Notes: generated by a model from the letters alone, not told the origin. 64,000 bases of DNA from Chamaecrista fasciculata (GCA_003254925.1 QANZ01022140.1:1-64000); one strand, 5' to 3'. Positions 44,805 to 56,607 are shown, counted from the first letter of the stretch. Numbers and translations are program-made.

Positions 44805-47228
44805 TCAGGATGTTCTTTGAGGATGTTTTATTAGAGTGTGGGTTTCCTTTGGCCTTCAGGATTTGGTGATGAAATGTATTTCTACTGTTTCTACTAAGAT
44901 TTTATGGAATGGCTCTTTTACTGAGTGCTTTACTCCTACTAGGGGAATAAGGCAAGGGGATCCTCTTTCCCCTTATCTTTTTGTTTTGGGAATGGAGAAG
45001 CTTTCTCATGTGATTACTAGTGCTCTGCAGCAGGGTCTTTGGAAAACTATCAGAATTGGTAAGGGTGGTCCTGAGGTGTCGCATCTAATGTTTGCAGATG
45101 ACTTGATTATTTTTGGTGAGGCTACTGTGGCTCAGACTGAGGTTATGAAGTCTTGTTTGGATCTGTTTTGTTCAGTTTCTGGGCAGAAAGTTAGTGAGGC
45201 TAAGTCTGGTATCTACTTTTCCCCTAATACTTGTCAGAGTGTTAGGGAAGGGGTCTCTAGGGTGTTAAATATTAATGAAAGAGAGGATATGGGAATGTAT
45301 CTTGGGATTCCTCTCTTACAGGAGGGCTCTAGAATCAAAAGTTACAGATATGTGCTTGATAAGGTTAAAAGAAGATTATCTGGGTGGAAGAGAAGGTGCT
45401 TGAGTCTTGCTGGGAGGGTTACTCTTTCTAAGTCTGGTATTAGTTCGATTCTTATCTATTCCATGATGGTTACTAAACTTCCTATGACTATCACTAATGA
45501 AATTGAGAAGCATGAGAGGGCTTTTGTGTGGGGTCATGAGTTGGAGGAAAGGAAGACTCATCCTGTTGGGTGGAGTACCGTGGTGAGACCTAAAGATAAT
45601 GGAGGTATTGGGGTTCGAAGCCTGAGTCACATGAATGAAGCTTGTCTTGCCAAGCTTATTTGGAGATTAAGATCTGGTGATAATGGTTTGTGGGCGAAGG
45701 TGTTGAAGTTCAAATATAATAAAGGAAGTGAGTTCGTTGGAAGTGTGAATAGAAGCTATAATTCTTCTCAGTTGTGGGGGGATTTGGTGGGTATTTGGGG
45801 GAAGGTTGATGATCTTTGTGGTAGTAGAATTGGTGATGGCACTTTGACTAGGTTCTGGAAGGATAGATGAGTGGGTTCCTTACCTCCTCTATATTCTTTA
45901 GTGGGTGAGATACAGAGCTTATTCAGAATTTGGAGGCTAAAGTTGCTGACTTGGTGCTGCCTAATGGTGAGTGGGATATGGGTTCTCTCCTGACTCTTCT
46001 TCCTGGGGAGATTAGAGATTGGATTAGGGGTATTCATCCCCCGATTGAGGGGTCCAGGGATTCTATCAGATGGCTGGGTGATAATAGTGGTGTTTTTTCT
46101 GTGAAATCGTGTTATCTAAATTTCATGGGTGAGGCTTTGGGGGTTAAGGATAATAAGTGGAAGTGTATTTGGAAGAGGAATAGTCTTGAGCGAATAAAAT
46201 ATTTTCTCTGGCTTGTAGGGCATAACAGACTTAATACTAATTCTAGAAGAGCGAATTGGAGTGGGTGTTGTCCTAATTGTGAGGTGTGTGATAATGTGGA
46301 AGAGACTATTTTGCATGTTCTGAGAGATTGTAGAGTTGCAAAGAAGATTTGGGATAGATTGTTACCTGGAAGATCCGTATCAGGGTTTTTTGATGTTGAC
46401 TTGTGGGATTGGCTGAGGTTGAATCTTGAAGGCTGTATGGTCAGTGGTGGTGTGGACTGGGCGTCGATTTTTGAGGTGACTTGCTGGTTGTTGTGGAAAT
46501 GGCGAAATAAAAGAATCTTTGATGTTGCTTTTGTTATGCCTTCGGATCCTGTCAGGGTTATTGAGTGGTGGTCGAATGAAATTCAGAGTGGTTCTAGGAG
46601 GAATAAAGTTGATGGGTTTGTTAAAAATAGAGATCGGATTGAGGATTACCTGCTCAGGTGGTGGCCGCCGGAGGAGGGGGTTGTGAAAGTGAACTCTGAT
46701 GCTGCTGTGATCCAAGGGTCGAGCGTGGCTTCCTGTGCGGCGGTGATGAGAGATGCTAATGGGTGTTGGATTACTGGGTTTACGAAGAAGTTGGGGAGAT
46801 GTAGTGTTTTGGAGGCGAAGCTTTGGGGTATTCTCGAGAGTTTGAAGATGGCTTGGGAGTTGGGGTTTAAAGATCTTGTCTTGGAATCTGACTCGTTATG
46901 TGCTGTGGATCTGGTTAATAAGGGTAGTGATGTTGATGGTAGCAGTGGCGTTTTGCGAAGCATCTGGGATTGGAAGAAGAAGAATTGGTCGCTTAGGGTT
47001 TGTCATGTTTTGAGGGAGTGTAATCGATCTGCTGATTGCTTGGCGAAGTTAGGGTTAGGTTTGGAGGAGGATTTTGTTTGTTGGGTTAGGCCCCCTGACT
47101 GTTTGGGGCTGGTTTTAGATGAGGATTTGAGAGGGGCCTGCGTGCCCAGAGGTTTTTAGGGGTTTTTTGGGTTTTGTTTTTCTGTTTGTTTTGGCCTTTT
47201 TGGTCTCTTTGATGTACCCAAAAAAAAA
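44805..47228 (+). mobile_element. 5'-truncated L1-type LINE with RT and RNase H, recent insertion
   Basis: An 18-bp duplication, AAAATGAATATTTGACCT, lies at 44787-44804 and 47225-47242, with a poly(A) run joined to the second copy. The first frame (44836-45870) gives reverse transcriptase: RGIRQGDPLSPYLF, then the FADD box in HLMFADDLIIFGE and the thumb/connection region. A TGA at 45868 in place of Trp and a frame change before 45930 separate it from a 409-codon frame (45930-47159) holding a zinc knuckle (CCPNCEVCDNVEETILHVLR) and RNase H (VNSDAA, EAKLWGILESL, LESDSLCAVDLV, RECNRSADCLAKL). The 5' half (ORF1, endonuclease) is missing, so it cannot move on its own. It is the best preserved retroposon here. 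Confidence 0.95.
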
Positions 47229-47242
47229 TGAATATTTGACCT

Positions 47243-47649
47243 ATACATATAGGAACAATTCTCAACATGGTCATTTATATATTAGCATTAGTTCAAGTAA
47301 TAAAATTCATTTTTTATACATTCTTATAATTATTTCAATAGCTGAGTTTTGCATAAATACAATCCACATTTTTGTACTTAAAAAATCTCTCATTCTTAAT
47401 ATTAGTGAATTTTGCATGCAGAGTTAATTACATGCAAACATTGTCTTTTAATAAATAGAAAATATTTTAAAAAAAATTCATTGTAGTTTTTTTTCTTAAT
47501 GGCCAAATTCACTGTAGTTTAAAATAATAAAAATGAGGTAAAAAAACATTAGTTAGATTTTTATTTATTTATATTTTTAACATTTTATGCTATATCTTAT
47601 TTTAATATATAATTTTTAAAAATGGATGAATTAAAAAAAATCATATCCA
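47243..47649. other. AT-rich spacer
   Basis: Continues the sequence interrupted by the LINE. No gene seen. Confidence 0.4.
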
Positions 47650-47658
47650 ATAATATAA

Positions 47659-47924
47659 TAATAAACTAACAATTTGATCTCTGAAAAATCATCGAACTGA
47701 CAACTCAGCTATTGAAATATTAAAATACACATTTAATCTCAGAAAAATCAAAATAATATACTTTTTAGTCCCTAAAAGATCAAAACGGTATACTAATTAG
47801 TCCTTTTCATGGACTAAATAGTATACTGTTTTGATCTTTCATGGATTAAATTATATGTTTTAATATTGTAAGCATTGAATTGTCAATTTAATCATTTTTC
47901 AGGGACCAAATTGTTAGTTTGCTC
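47659..47924. mobile_element. Small foldback element, 266 bp
   Basis: The left arm AAACTAACAATTTGATCTCT is mirrored by AGGGACCAAATTGTTAGTTT at the right. ATAATATAA flanks both ends (47650-47658 and 47925-47933), a possible 9-bp Mutator-type duplication, though the AT-rich composition lowers its weight. Confidence 0.65.
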
Positions 47925-47933
47925 ATAATATAA

Positions 47934-49064
47934 ATACAGCTGCTGATGGTGCATGTATTTATGCAAAACTGTGTTAGGACTTAGGAGGAGGTGGTCCAAA
48001 CTCGCAAAAGCTATATATAGCTAATGGTAGCCATATTTTGAGAAGACAAGAGTTGCCACGTACCACTAATAATTGTCATCCATACCAATATTACATCCAC
48101 CACTAATTTAGGATCTGTTAAATTTTTAGTTGTTTCAATTTGGATACACCGAATTCAAAGTAATGATAATAATAAATTAATAATAACAAGGACCATTTGG
48201 AAATTTTAAAGACCTGGGTCTGGATCTTGATAATATCATTGAATACTAAATATATAATTTAATTTTTAAAGATAAACAAGTTGTCGATATTTGAAAGTCT
48301 AATTTACAAACTTTAATATTTAAAAGTTTAGTCTTTTAAATATATTTTTTAGGACTAATTAACTAACTAGCTTGAAGAGAATAAATGAATAAAATATATT
48401 TGTTTTATGACTTTGAGATATTAAAGAGTGTAAAAAAGACTTTCAGTCATATATATGTTAATTCTTTCCTTCAAAAATTATTTAATTATATGTTTGCTCT
48501 AACATATTTTAGAAATCAAGAAATGGAAGAAATTTGCCTTTATAACAAAAAAAAAGAGAAATAAAAAAATTAGAAGGAATTTAGACCTAGCCTCGATCTA
48601 AATAATAAAAAAAATTTCAATTATAAAATCTTTTTTAATAATGAATAATTTTGTGACATATTTTTTTTACTCATTTCCACTTCCACATTATTATTTTATT
48701 ATGTAATTTTGAAAATATTAAATAATTATTTAAGTTGTGACTTGTGATATTATCTTGTAATTTTAATTTATATTAAAAAAAATTACATAATTGAAATTTT
48801 ATTTTTATTTTTATTTTAAAAAATTAAAACAAAATTAATAAAATGCCTATTGGGCTAGCCCTAAGTCCTGACAAGGCCGGATTGACTCAAATTTTTTAGC
48901 CCAATTTTAAATAGGGTTTTTTGAGCCCGATCCTAATTAACTTAGAGCTATATAAGATTAGGGCCGGGTTAGATCGTGTTAGCCCATTTTAACAACTCTA
49001 GATACTGGTAATGTTTTTGCCTATAAATTAAAACCATTAGTATATATCAACATCCAATAAAATC
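47934..49064. other. AT-rich spacer
   Basis: No gene. GGGCTAGCCC and AGCCC words around 48850-48980 look repeat-derived but no boundary is clear. Confidence 0.4.
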
Positions 49065-49074
49065 GCATTAATAA

Positions 49075-49265
49075 CACCAACAAGTGTTTGCTGTAGTGGT
49101 TGGCAAGCTACAACCCATTTGAGAGGACTCAGGTTCGATCCCTAGAGTCAACATTGTTGGGAGAGCACGACCGTTTCATCTCTGTAGCCCGAATGAGATT
49201 AATTTTCGCTTAGACCATTACACGAATAGGCGGAGAAAACCCATAACATTACCTTAAAAAAAATT
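49075..49265 (+). mobile_element. tRNA-derived SINE
   Basis: The pol III boxes are visible: TGCTGTAGTGG (A-box-like, about 49089) and GGTTCGATCCC (B box, about 49132), 33 bases apart as in a tRNA. The 3' body contains TTTTCGCTTAGACCATTACA and a short A tail. GCATTAATAA flanks both sides (49065-49074 and 49266-49275). Confidence 0.85.
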
Positions 49266-49275
49266 GCATTAATAA

Positions 49276-50446
49276 TAGGTAGAAATTAAAGAGAAGTGTG
49301 AGGTTGGCGCCACCATGTTGTTGGTAATTTCCCTAAGACCCTCAACTATATATGGGGAATCTAGCGTCTATGTCTAGCCATAGCCATCATGTTCTTCTTT
49401 TCTTTATGTCCTCAACATGTGGGTATGTCAATGTGACATTTCCTAGTAATTTATCGCAAAGTATTACATCCTAACACTGTTTGCAGATCGATCAATTCTA
49501 GAAACTTACAACAAAGACTCATTTGAAAAGGAATTGAAGGAGATCGAATATTTCTAGGTATTGCTATAATTAATTAATATATACAAGATGTGTGCATATA
49601 TAGTTAATTAATGAATGGAAAAGAAGATAGAAAAGAAAAAGAAATTAAATGATGAGTCTATCGTATCTTTGCTCTTATAATGTCATTCCATGTTCTCAAA
49701 TCTCAAACCCAATGATAACCCTTTTTAGGAAAATGAAAAGAATGGATTTTTTAGGGTTATTTTGAGAAGATGAGAGTATAAAAGAAAAAGAATAATACTT
49801 GCTAAAAGCTGAAATTAAAGCACCTTTTTTTCTCACCTTATTGTGATTATTATCTAGAATATATGAGAATATTGTTCAACAAATATGCACAATATATATA
49901 ATGCCAACAAGGTATTAAAATATCAAGTTATTAATTAATGAAAGAAAAATATAAATTCTTAAACTTGCATGTAGAGAAAACTTATTAATTCTAATAATAT
50001 TAATTAAAAATATATACCCTTAATTAATCACACCAAAATTTAAAGAAAGAAGTTGCCATAAAAGAGACAATAATTAAAAGGGGATCACATTTATACATGA
50101 GAGGGCTACCAAGTCAATGCTATATGCCATTGAAATGTGACTAGACACCATTACTTTTGCCAAGGCAAACCCAACTTGGTTTCATCCTATTTCTATATAT
50201 ATACAGATAGATATATAGCTAATTATATTATCTTTTTCCATGTCCATATCACAAAAAATCACAAAAAATAAATAAATATAATAGGGGTAAATATTGGAAG
50301 GCTGTCCAACCCAAAGAAATGGGCACATAGAGATATCATGAACACAGGACCACATGATACTTACAGCTCACAGGCAACATAGCTATCTATCATGTATATA
50401 TATGGCTACTTAGCAGTTTCAATTAATGGACAGAGTGTTATATATT

Positions 50447-50483
<37 letters not shown>

Positions 50484-50626
50484 TATATATGTAATAATCC
50501 ACTATCTAAAGGATAAGGACGTATGGTTATTTTATGAGTTTTTCCATCACAAAGCAAGTACAACTATATATGAAAAGACTTATGTTAGCTAAATATAATT
50601 AGTGTTTATCTACATGGAAGTAATTA
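49276..50626. other. AT-rich spacer with a (TG)n tract
   Basis: No coding gene is supported. A (TG)n microsatellite of about 30 bases lies at 50451-50480. The rest is unassigned. Confidence 0.45.
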
Positions 50627-51807
50627 TCTATACTATTATATATAATATTGAGGTTTTGTCGATCGGTCTTCTAAAATGATATACTATAAAATGAAATATT
50701 ACATAAAGTATAAAGAATATAAAATAGTGGGAGAATGTTAGTAATTTCTTACAATTTTTTAATATCATTTTAAATTAAATAAAAAAATCTAAGAAGTTAT
50801 TATATTTTTTAAAAAAATATATCAAACTTTTTTTAAAAAATTATTTGAATATATGATAAGTTTTTATATATAATTTTGATTTTTTTAAATATTTTAAATA
50901 AAAAATTAAAGAATATTTACACACCCATTAAAATATGCAAAACAATTTATTGTTTATATATAGGGTAAATTACACAGAGGGACCCTGTGGTTTGACTCAT
51001 TTATAGAAAGGGTCTCTGTGGTTTAAAAAGTGGTAAATAAAGGCATGTGATTTGCTTCATTAACAAAAAGGGTTTCAGGAGATATTTGTCTTCCTAAACT
51101 AACGGAAATAAGACATGTGCAGCTCACGTGACCCTATTCCACATACCCAATCCCTAATTTCTCTTCCATTGTGCAGAAATCATGATTGGAGAATGGGAGA
51201 AAATGGCGAGAATGGGAATTAGGGTTCGCGAGAATGTGAAGATAGGATTCGATTCCTGCGAAATGGATCACGTGAGCTTCATATTGTCCTAATTCCATTA
51301 GTTTTGGAAGACAAATACCTCCTTGGACCTTTTTTGTTAACGAAATAAACCACAGGCCCTTATTTGCCACTTTTCAAACCACAAGAACCCTTTTTGTTAA
51401 TGAGCCAACTCACATGGACCTTTTATGTAATTTACCCTTATACATATGAAAGAAATAATAATAAAAAAAAAGCTTAAGTGTATTGCTATTGCCTTTTAAG
51501 TATTTGCTTTTTCCATTAAAAAAAAAAGTATTTGCTTTTAAATTCTTAATTGAAAAGTGTCCATATCATTCTGACATTCTTCTTTTTTTTAAGTTAAAAA
51601 AAAAATACGATAGTTTTGAAACTTTTACTTAAACTCAGCTCTAGCTACTTGCAACAAGCATGTCTTATTTAAAACTATAGTCTATGAAATTAAAAATAAA
51701 ATAAAATTTACTATTTGGTGTCTCTTTCTTTACTAAGTTAACAATTTAGTCCTTTATTTATTTTACATACATATTTGTGTGCCCGTTAGGACACACAAAG
51801 CCCCTAG
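50627..51807 (+). mobile_element. Short Helitron containing a nested foldback
   Basis: The 5' end TCTATACTATTATATATAAT follows A. The 3' end has a hairpin TTTGTGTG / CACACAAA (51774-51781 and 51792-51799), four spacer bases, then CTAG (51804-51807) and T. Insertion between A and T is the Helitron rule. Its own sequence is about 0.7 kb once the 475-bp foldback at 50963 is removed. Confidence 0.75.
50963..51437. mobile_element. Foldback element nested in the Helitron, 475 bp
   Basis: Starts GGGTAAATTACACAGAGGGA and ends TTTTATGTAATTTACCC, with mirrored inner arms (GGTCTCTGTGGTTTAAAAAG against CTTTTCAAACCACAAGAACC). TTATATATA (50954-50962) and TTATACATA (51438-51446) make a 9-bp flank with one mismatch, fitting Mutator-like insertion. 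A minus-strand frame inside (51134-51370) is not a gene. Confidence 0.8.
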
Positions 51808-52419
51808 TATATATATATATATTCCTTTATCATCTAGAGGGTATCTTAAACATTGAGGATTATGACGTACACGGCATATACTATAAATATACCGTTAAAA
51901 TAGTTTTCATTTACCAAAGATAATAACTCTTTCTCTATATATATACGATTGACTTGATGATCAAGCTTTTTGGAGCATATCTATAATGGCAGCAAAATGT
52001 GACTTGTATGCTTATAATGTTTGACTAAAAAAAATCGTAGCCTGATAACGTTTGAAATCGTAATCTCAGACACCAAGGCATCTTTCGCACTGAAAAAAAA
52101 AATTATGTCTTTTCATTTAAAAAAAAACACATTTTGGGAAAAAATAAACAATGATATTATTTATGAATAAATCACATATACAAATACTAAAAATGAGCTC
52201 ATTGCAAGAGGATAATAAATTGAAATCGTTTTCAACCAATATATATATATATATATATATGTCTGGTCTCTACAACTTGTTGATTATAAATTAATCATTC
52301 GAATGAACAATACTTTTTCTCAAGTTCCTTTTAATTAGTGTAATAATATAATATGTGAGGTTTTTTGTTCTAATATTGAAAAAACTTGGAAATTAATTAA
52401 GGTAAAATAAGTTANCATA
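51808..52419. other. AT-rich spacer
   Basis: No gene. A (TA)n run lies at about 52241-52260 and a single N at 52415. Confidence 0.45.
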
Positions 52420-52598
52420 TCTTATATTATATAGTTCTACCTCTTTTTGGTCGTCCACATTTTAAAACTATAGTACAAAATTAATAATAAGAGAAAAATT
52501 ATTACTTGATCCCTTATTTTTTACTAAGTTAACGATGTAGTCCCTCATTTATTTCACATACATATTTGCGTGCCCGTTAAGACACGCAAAACCTCTAG
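52420..52598 (+). mobile_element. Miniature Helitron, about 180 bp
   Basis: The 3' end repeats that of the 50627-51807 Helitron: hairpin TTTGCGTG / CACGCAAA (52565-52572 and 52583-52590), ACCT, CTAG (52595-52598), then T. The stem differs from the other Helitron by a paired change (GTGTG to GCGTG with CACAC to CACGC), which keeps base pairing. About 100 bases upstream also align. The 5' end at TCTTATATTATATAG is a guess. Confidence 0.6.
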
Positions 52599-53800
52599 TA
52601 TTACTTATATTGAACTGAAAAGGTTAATTAGTCATGATATACAGAAATTGGTCACTTATAATCAAATCATAAACAATGCAATGAAAAAGTTACTCTTTTA
52701 ATAGTCTTTTGACAATTGTTTCCACTTTCATTAACAAAAACATTGTAGCTAGCATTTTATATATAGCAGAATATATAAATGATCATAATAAAATTTTATA
52801 TCAAAATAGTCGAATTGAAGGATCAATATGATTCCATAACAAGTCAATGATGGTAATAACTATATATATTATTAAAAAGGCATCGTAGAATTTTATTAAA
52901 GAACAAAAGGTCATCTTGTATTCATTAAGCTTTTGTTGGGTTATTATAAATTATAAGAAGGGAATCAAGTTTTGGGGGGTGATTTGAATAGAGTTGAGGC
53001 AACATGTATAACAAAAGGTCATTAAACTTAATTAAAGACTTGATTGGAATTTTCAAAAAGTAAGGCATCCATTTTGCAATGGTAAAATAATGGGAAAAAA
53101 TTGATGGTCTTTTGAATCTTTAAATATTGCAGTTATAAATTAAATGGTGTACGTAGAGATAAGGATGAAACTTTATTATCATTTTTGTGGTAGTAATCTT
53201 TATATATATATATATATATATAAAGTAAAATTTGAGGCCGGGTTTGAAAATAAAATTAATGAAAAATAATAATAAAAAAAATTCTAAACTATTTTCCAAA
53301 CCTTCCAATTTAATATGTATAAGAATCCATACAAAATATGGCTTAATTAGTTAGCTTATAAACTTTTAACAAAGATGCTCTTGGTGAGTCTTGACCACCT
53401 CTTCACCTCACCTTTAAATCATAACCCAAATCAATTTTATATGATCCATCTTTTGAAGCATTTTACAAAGCACACAATAAATAAATAAAAAGAAGTAACA
53501 AGAGAAATTGAACAAACAAACCCAAGTCTCAAGTTACTAATTAACAACTATAGTGGTATTGATATGAGTATATTGTATTGTAGTGTTAGCTTATATATAA
53601 TTGAAGCTAGCTAGAAATTAAAGATAATGCTTAACTTGGCAGGGAAATTGCCAAAGTATATATGACAAAAATTATATTAAATTTAGCTTGTTGATCAATG
53701 GGTACCGGGTTTACTGAAAGTGATTAGTCTCACACAATATGATTAAACTATAGGCAAAAGTATTGTTGGTACCATCAATTTTTTGTTTTCCCTGTCTGAG
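52599..53800. other. AT-rich spacer
   Basis: No gene. A (TA)n run lies at 53202-53222. Short minus-strand frames here are AT-composition products. Confidence 0.45.
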
Positions 53801-53821
53801 TTTTACTATCGGCACTTTATT

Positions 53822-54120
53822 TTCAATTGTCAAGTCCATTATCTACAGGATCAGTAAATATTCAACCGCGAGATACAGGAGGGAGGTATAAGTTATTTAA
53901 CTTTCGTTAAGTTTTGCTTTTGTGTTATGTTATAAGTGTATGCTGTTGAGTTTCTTCTAATTGGCTTGGAACAGGAATGATGCCAACAGAACAAGATCTC
54001 ATTCTATGGACGTTTCATCTTTGCCCGTAGATAAAAAAGATGGCACAGTTGCCTTAGTTAAATCTGGATCTGATAAAATAAAGAGTACCCCTGCAGGCGA
54101 ATATCTTACTGTGCCTTGAA
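53822..54120 (+). pseudogene. Two-exon gene scrap with a preserved intron
   Basis: Exon-like 53825-53885 reads FQLSSPLSTGSVNIQPRDTG and then G plus a split Arg. It ends at GGGAG, then GTATAAG (donor). An acceptor TTGGCTTGGAACAG ends at about 53974. Exon-like sequence then reads NDANRTRSHSMDVSSLP, DKKDGTVALVKSGSDKIKS and AGEYLTVP before TGA at about 54118-54120. The frame is open across both pieces through the splice. Composition is protein-like (Ser/Lys/Asp-rich) but the family is not recognised. With no upstream exons it looks like a captured or duplicated gene end. Confidence 0.4.
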
Positions 54121-54125
54121 TGACT

Positions 54126-54778
54126 TTGATCAGTTATTTTCAGTTATATCCTCAAATGTTTTACAATTAAGTCAGTTATATCCCAATCTAATATTTTTTT
54201 TGTTTTAAGGTCCTTAAGTTTCCATTATTTAAAAATCCTTCATTCTCTCAAGAGTTTTCTTTTACACGAGTCCCTAACTAATTACAGAACAATCTAGAAT
54301 GTTTGTCATCTTTAACGAATTGGTCCCTACAATTGAGAAACCCGAAAAATCTCTCTCCTCTGTTTTTCACAGTTTCGACAACCACACACACACACTCGCC
54401 ATTAAGCCTCGAATATAGAGAAATCGAGTAGAAATACCAATAGCTTTAACTCATAGCGTTAACACACAATTTCCGGTGGTGGTGCCATTGTGGTCGTCAA
54501 AATTGAGAAGCTGAGGGACATAATTTAGGGGAGACCAGGAAGCTGAGGACGACGACGAGAATGACCATGTCGACGAAAACGAGGACAAAGTGAACGGCGA
54601 CGATGAAGTGTGGAGGTGATGTTTTAGGATAAGAGAATGAGTGTTGTTAATGGCTTTAAGGACTTGTTTATTAAAGATGACAAATATTCCGGACTATTCT
54701 GTAATTAGTAAGGGGTTGGGATATAATTGACAAAAAAAAAACGTTGGGGGTATAACTGAAAATAACCTCATACGTTGG
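54126..54778. repeat. Foldback element with CAGTTATATCC arms
   Basis: The left words CAGTTATTTTCAGTTATATC (about 54131) are mirrored by GGTATAACTGAAAATAACC (about 54750). GGTCCCTACAATTGAG and similar words lie inside. Ends are not precisely placed. Confidence 0.55.
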
Positions 54779-54788
54779 AGTTACCAAC

Positions 54789-55197
54789 CATAGTAGAAAA
54801 AACCGGACTGGACCGGCCGGTTCAACTGGTGAACCGGACACCAGTCCGGTCCGGAAAAAAATAAAATCCCGGCCTGCAGTTGACCCGGTGGTGAACCGGG
54901 TCAAACCGCTCGAACCGGCCGGTTAAACCGGAAACCGGTTGACCCGGAAATATTTGAAAAAAAAAAAAAAATTAAATATTTGACACTTATTATATGTGAT
55001 GGACATATGATTATGTTTAATTTTTACTTGAAATTTAAATTATTGTAATATATCAATATGTATTTGATGAATATGTATATTTGAAAATATATTTTTTAAG
55101 CAAAACGGCTCAACCGGTTGAACCAGTGACCCAGCAGTTGAACCAGTGACCCGAGCCTTTCATCGGGTCAATGACCGGTCCGGTTTTTTGCACTATG
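54789..55197. mobile_element. hAT-type MITE rich in AACCGG, 409 bp
   Basis: A perfect 8-bp duplication TTACCAAC (54781-54788 and 55198-55205) flanks inverted ends CATAGTAGAAAAAACCGGAC and GTCCGGTTTTTTGCACTATG. The interior contains many AACCGG, CCGGTT and GACCCGG words in both orientations. The 8-bp duplication supports the hAT superfamily. Confidence 0.92.
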
Positions 55198-55205
55198 TTA
55201 CCAAC

Positions 55206-56425
55206 AGTACTTTTGTCTAAAACTATATTTAAATTTTCATTAGAAAAAGTAGGTTAATTATTTCGAATAAAATATCTGCAATTAATATAGAAAATACTAT
55301 AAGAAAACAATAAACTAGCTTGGGTGTGTATATATATATATAGAGGGTATATATAGAAGAAGATAGGGAATGTTATAATAATTGGGGAGAAATGAAAGGA
55401 AAGGAAAGGAAGAAGAGGGTTAGGATATAGGAGTTAGGAGTTAGGGGATAAAATGAGAAATGGCAGAAGAGGATGATGCAGCTTCTGCAGGGTGCTCTGT
55501 TTTCATTCTCTTAGCTCAATTTGCCTTTCTTTTTTTCTTTTTTATCTCTTACACTTTGGGACCATCTTCCCCTCTTCTACACACACCATCAATGCCTCCA
55601 AAAGTCAATATTCAATTTAACTCTCTTAACCTAACACACACACACTCTCTCTCTCTCGATCCTTTCCACTCTGCAATTTCATCATCAACTAGCTACTCTC
55701 CCTTCCCATACCTTAACTCTTGAAGGAAAAACACACACACACACATACATACACACTCACTCAGTAGTCTATACTTAATTAACTCTACATATTTGCAGGC
55801 AAAGGACAAAGCTTTACATTCCACTTTATACCGTACACTCCAATTTATTAATTAAGGGTTCAAAGCAAACCAAGTAATAATTAATTAAAATCAAAATTTA
55901 CAAAACAGTAATTGAGAATTAATTAACCCCAGGCTGGTAATTAAGTAAGTAATCAGTCATTGAAAAAAGTATGTATGCATGTAGAGAGAGAGGATAGAAT
56001 TAAGTGGAGGTGTGTTATAATTAATATTTATAGTAATAGAGAGGATATATATAGAGTTTAATTAGGTTAATATAAATGGGGGGAGAGGAAGAGAAGTGGG
56101 GTTTTGCTTGTAATTGCAAAGCATATAAGATAGATAGAAAAGAAGCATATATTGAAGAGATTATAGGAGATATGATGAAAACGACAAGTTGCTCACATGA
56201 CCCTAATACCCCCATTATTCATGGGTCCCCCACGTACTAGTACTACTTCTAGCAGTAGTAGTAGTAGTAGTAGTCTAGTACTAATCTTTCTCTCTCTCTT
56301 GTGAGTGATATATATGAATGATGTGATTAGAAATTGAGAGAAGAATATAAACGGAGTGAGCTGGGAGGTGTTGCAATTCTAAAGAAGCTTCTTGTAAGGT
56401 AACTAGTTGTTTCTTTCTTCCTTCC

Positions 56426-56470
<45 letters not shown>

Positions 56471-56600
56471 CTCTTATTTTGCTGTCTGTGTGTGTATGCA
56501 TATAGGTCAACAATAACAACAACAACAATATATACATATGATGATACAGACATATATATTGGTTTGTCTTTCTTTAGGGTTTGAAGTTTGAAGGCCTTGT
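55206..56600 (+). promoter_or_regulatory. Upstream region of the NGATHA gene
   Basis: Gene-free interval with a (CA)n-like tract near 55728-55743, (GTA)n near 56252-56274 and other low-complexity tracts, plus a GAGA-rich opposite strand. It most likely holds the control region of the gene at 57027. The frame starting ATGGCAGAAGAGGATGATGC (55460) is Ser/Thr/His-rich low-complexity after 40 codons and is not called as a gene. Confidence 0.45.
56429..56467. repeat. (CT)n microsatellite
   Basis: About 38 bases of uninterrupted CT, preceded by (CTTC)n, about 140 bases upstream of the TATA box. CT/GAGA tracts near plant promoters are common. Confidence 0.95.
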
Positions 56601-56607
56601 GGTCAAA

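Noticed and set aside
45376-46963. Several minus-strand frames over the LINE at 44805
   Set aside because: They overlap the plus-strand RT and RNase H coding with its catalytic residues and have no domain features.
49089-49145. A tRNA gene from A-box and B-box-like sequence
   Set aside because: No tRNA cloverleaf stems can be formed convincingly, and the body, A tail and flanking duplication show a SINE.
51134-51370. 78-codon minus-strand frame
   Set aside because: It lies wholly inside the foldback element and includes its arm.
55460-55723. 87-codon frame starting MAEEDDAASAGCSVF
   Set aside because: A plausible start and hydrophobic stretch, but the second half is microsatellite-derived (CACA/CTCT) and no splice or homology support is visible.
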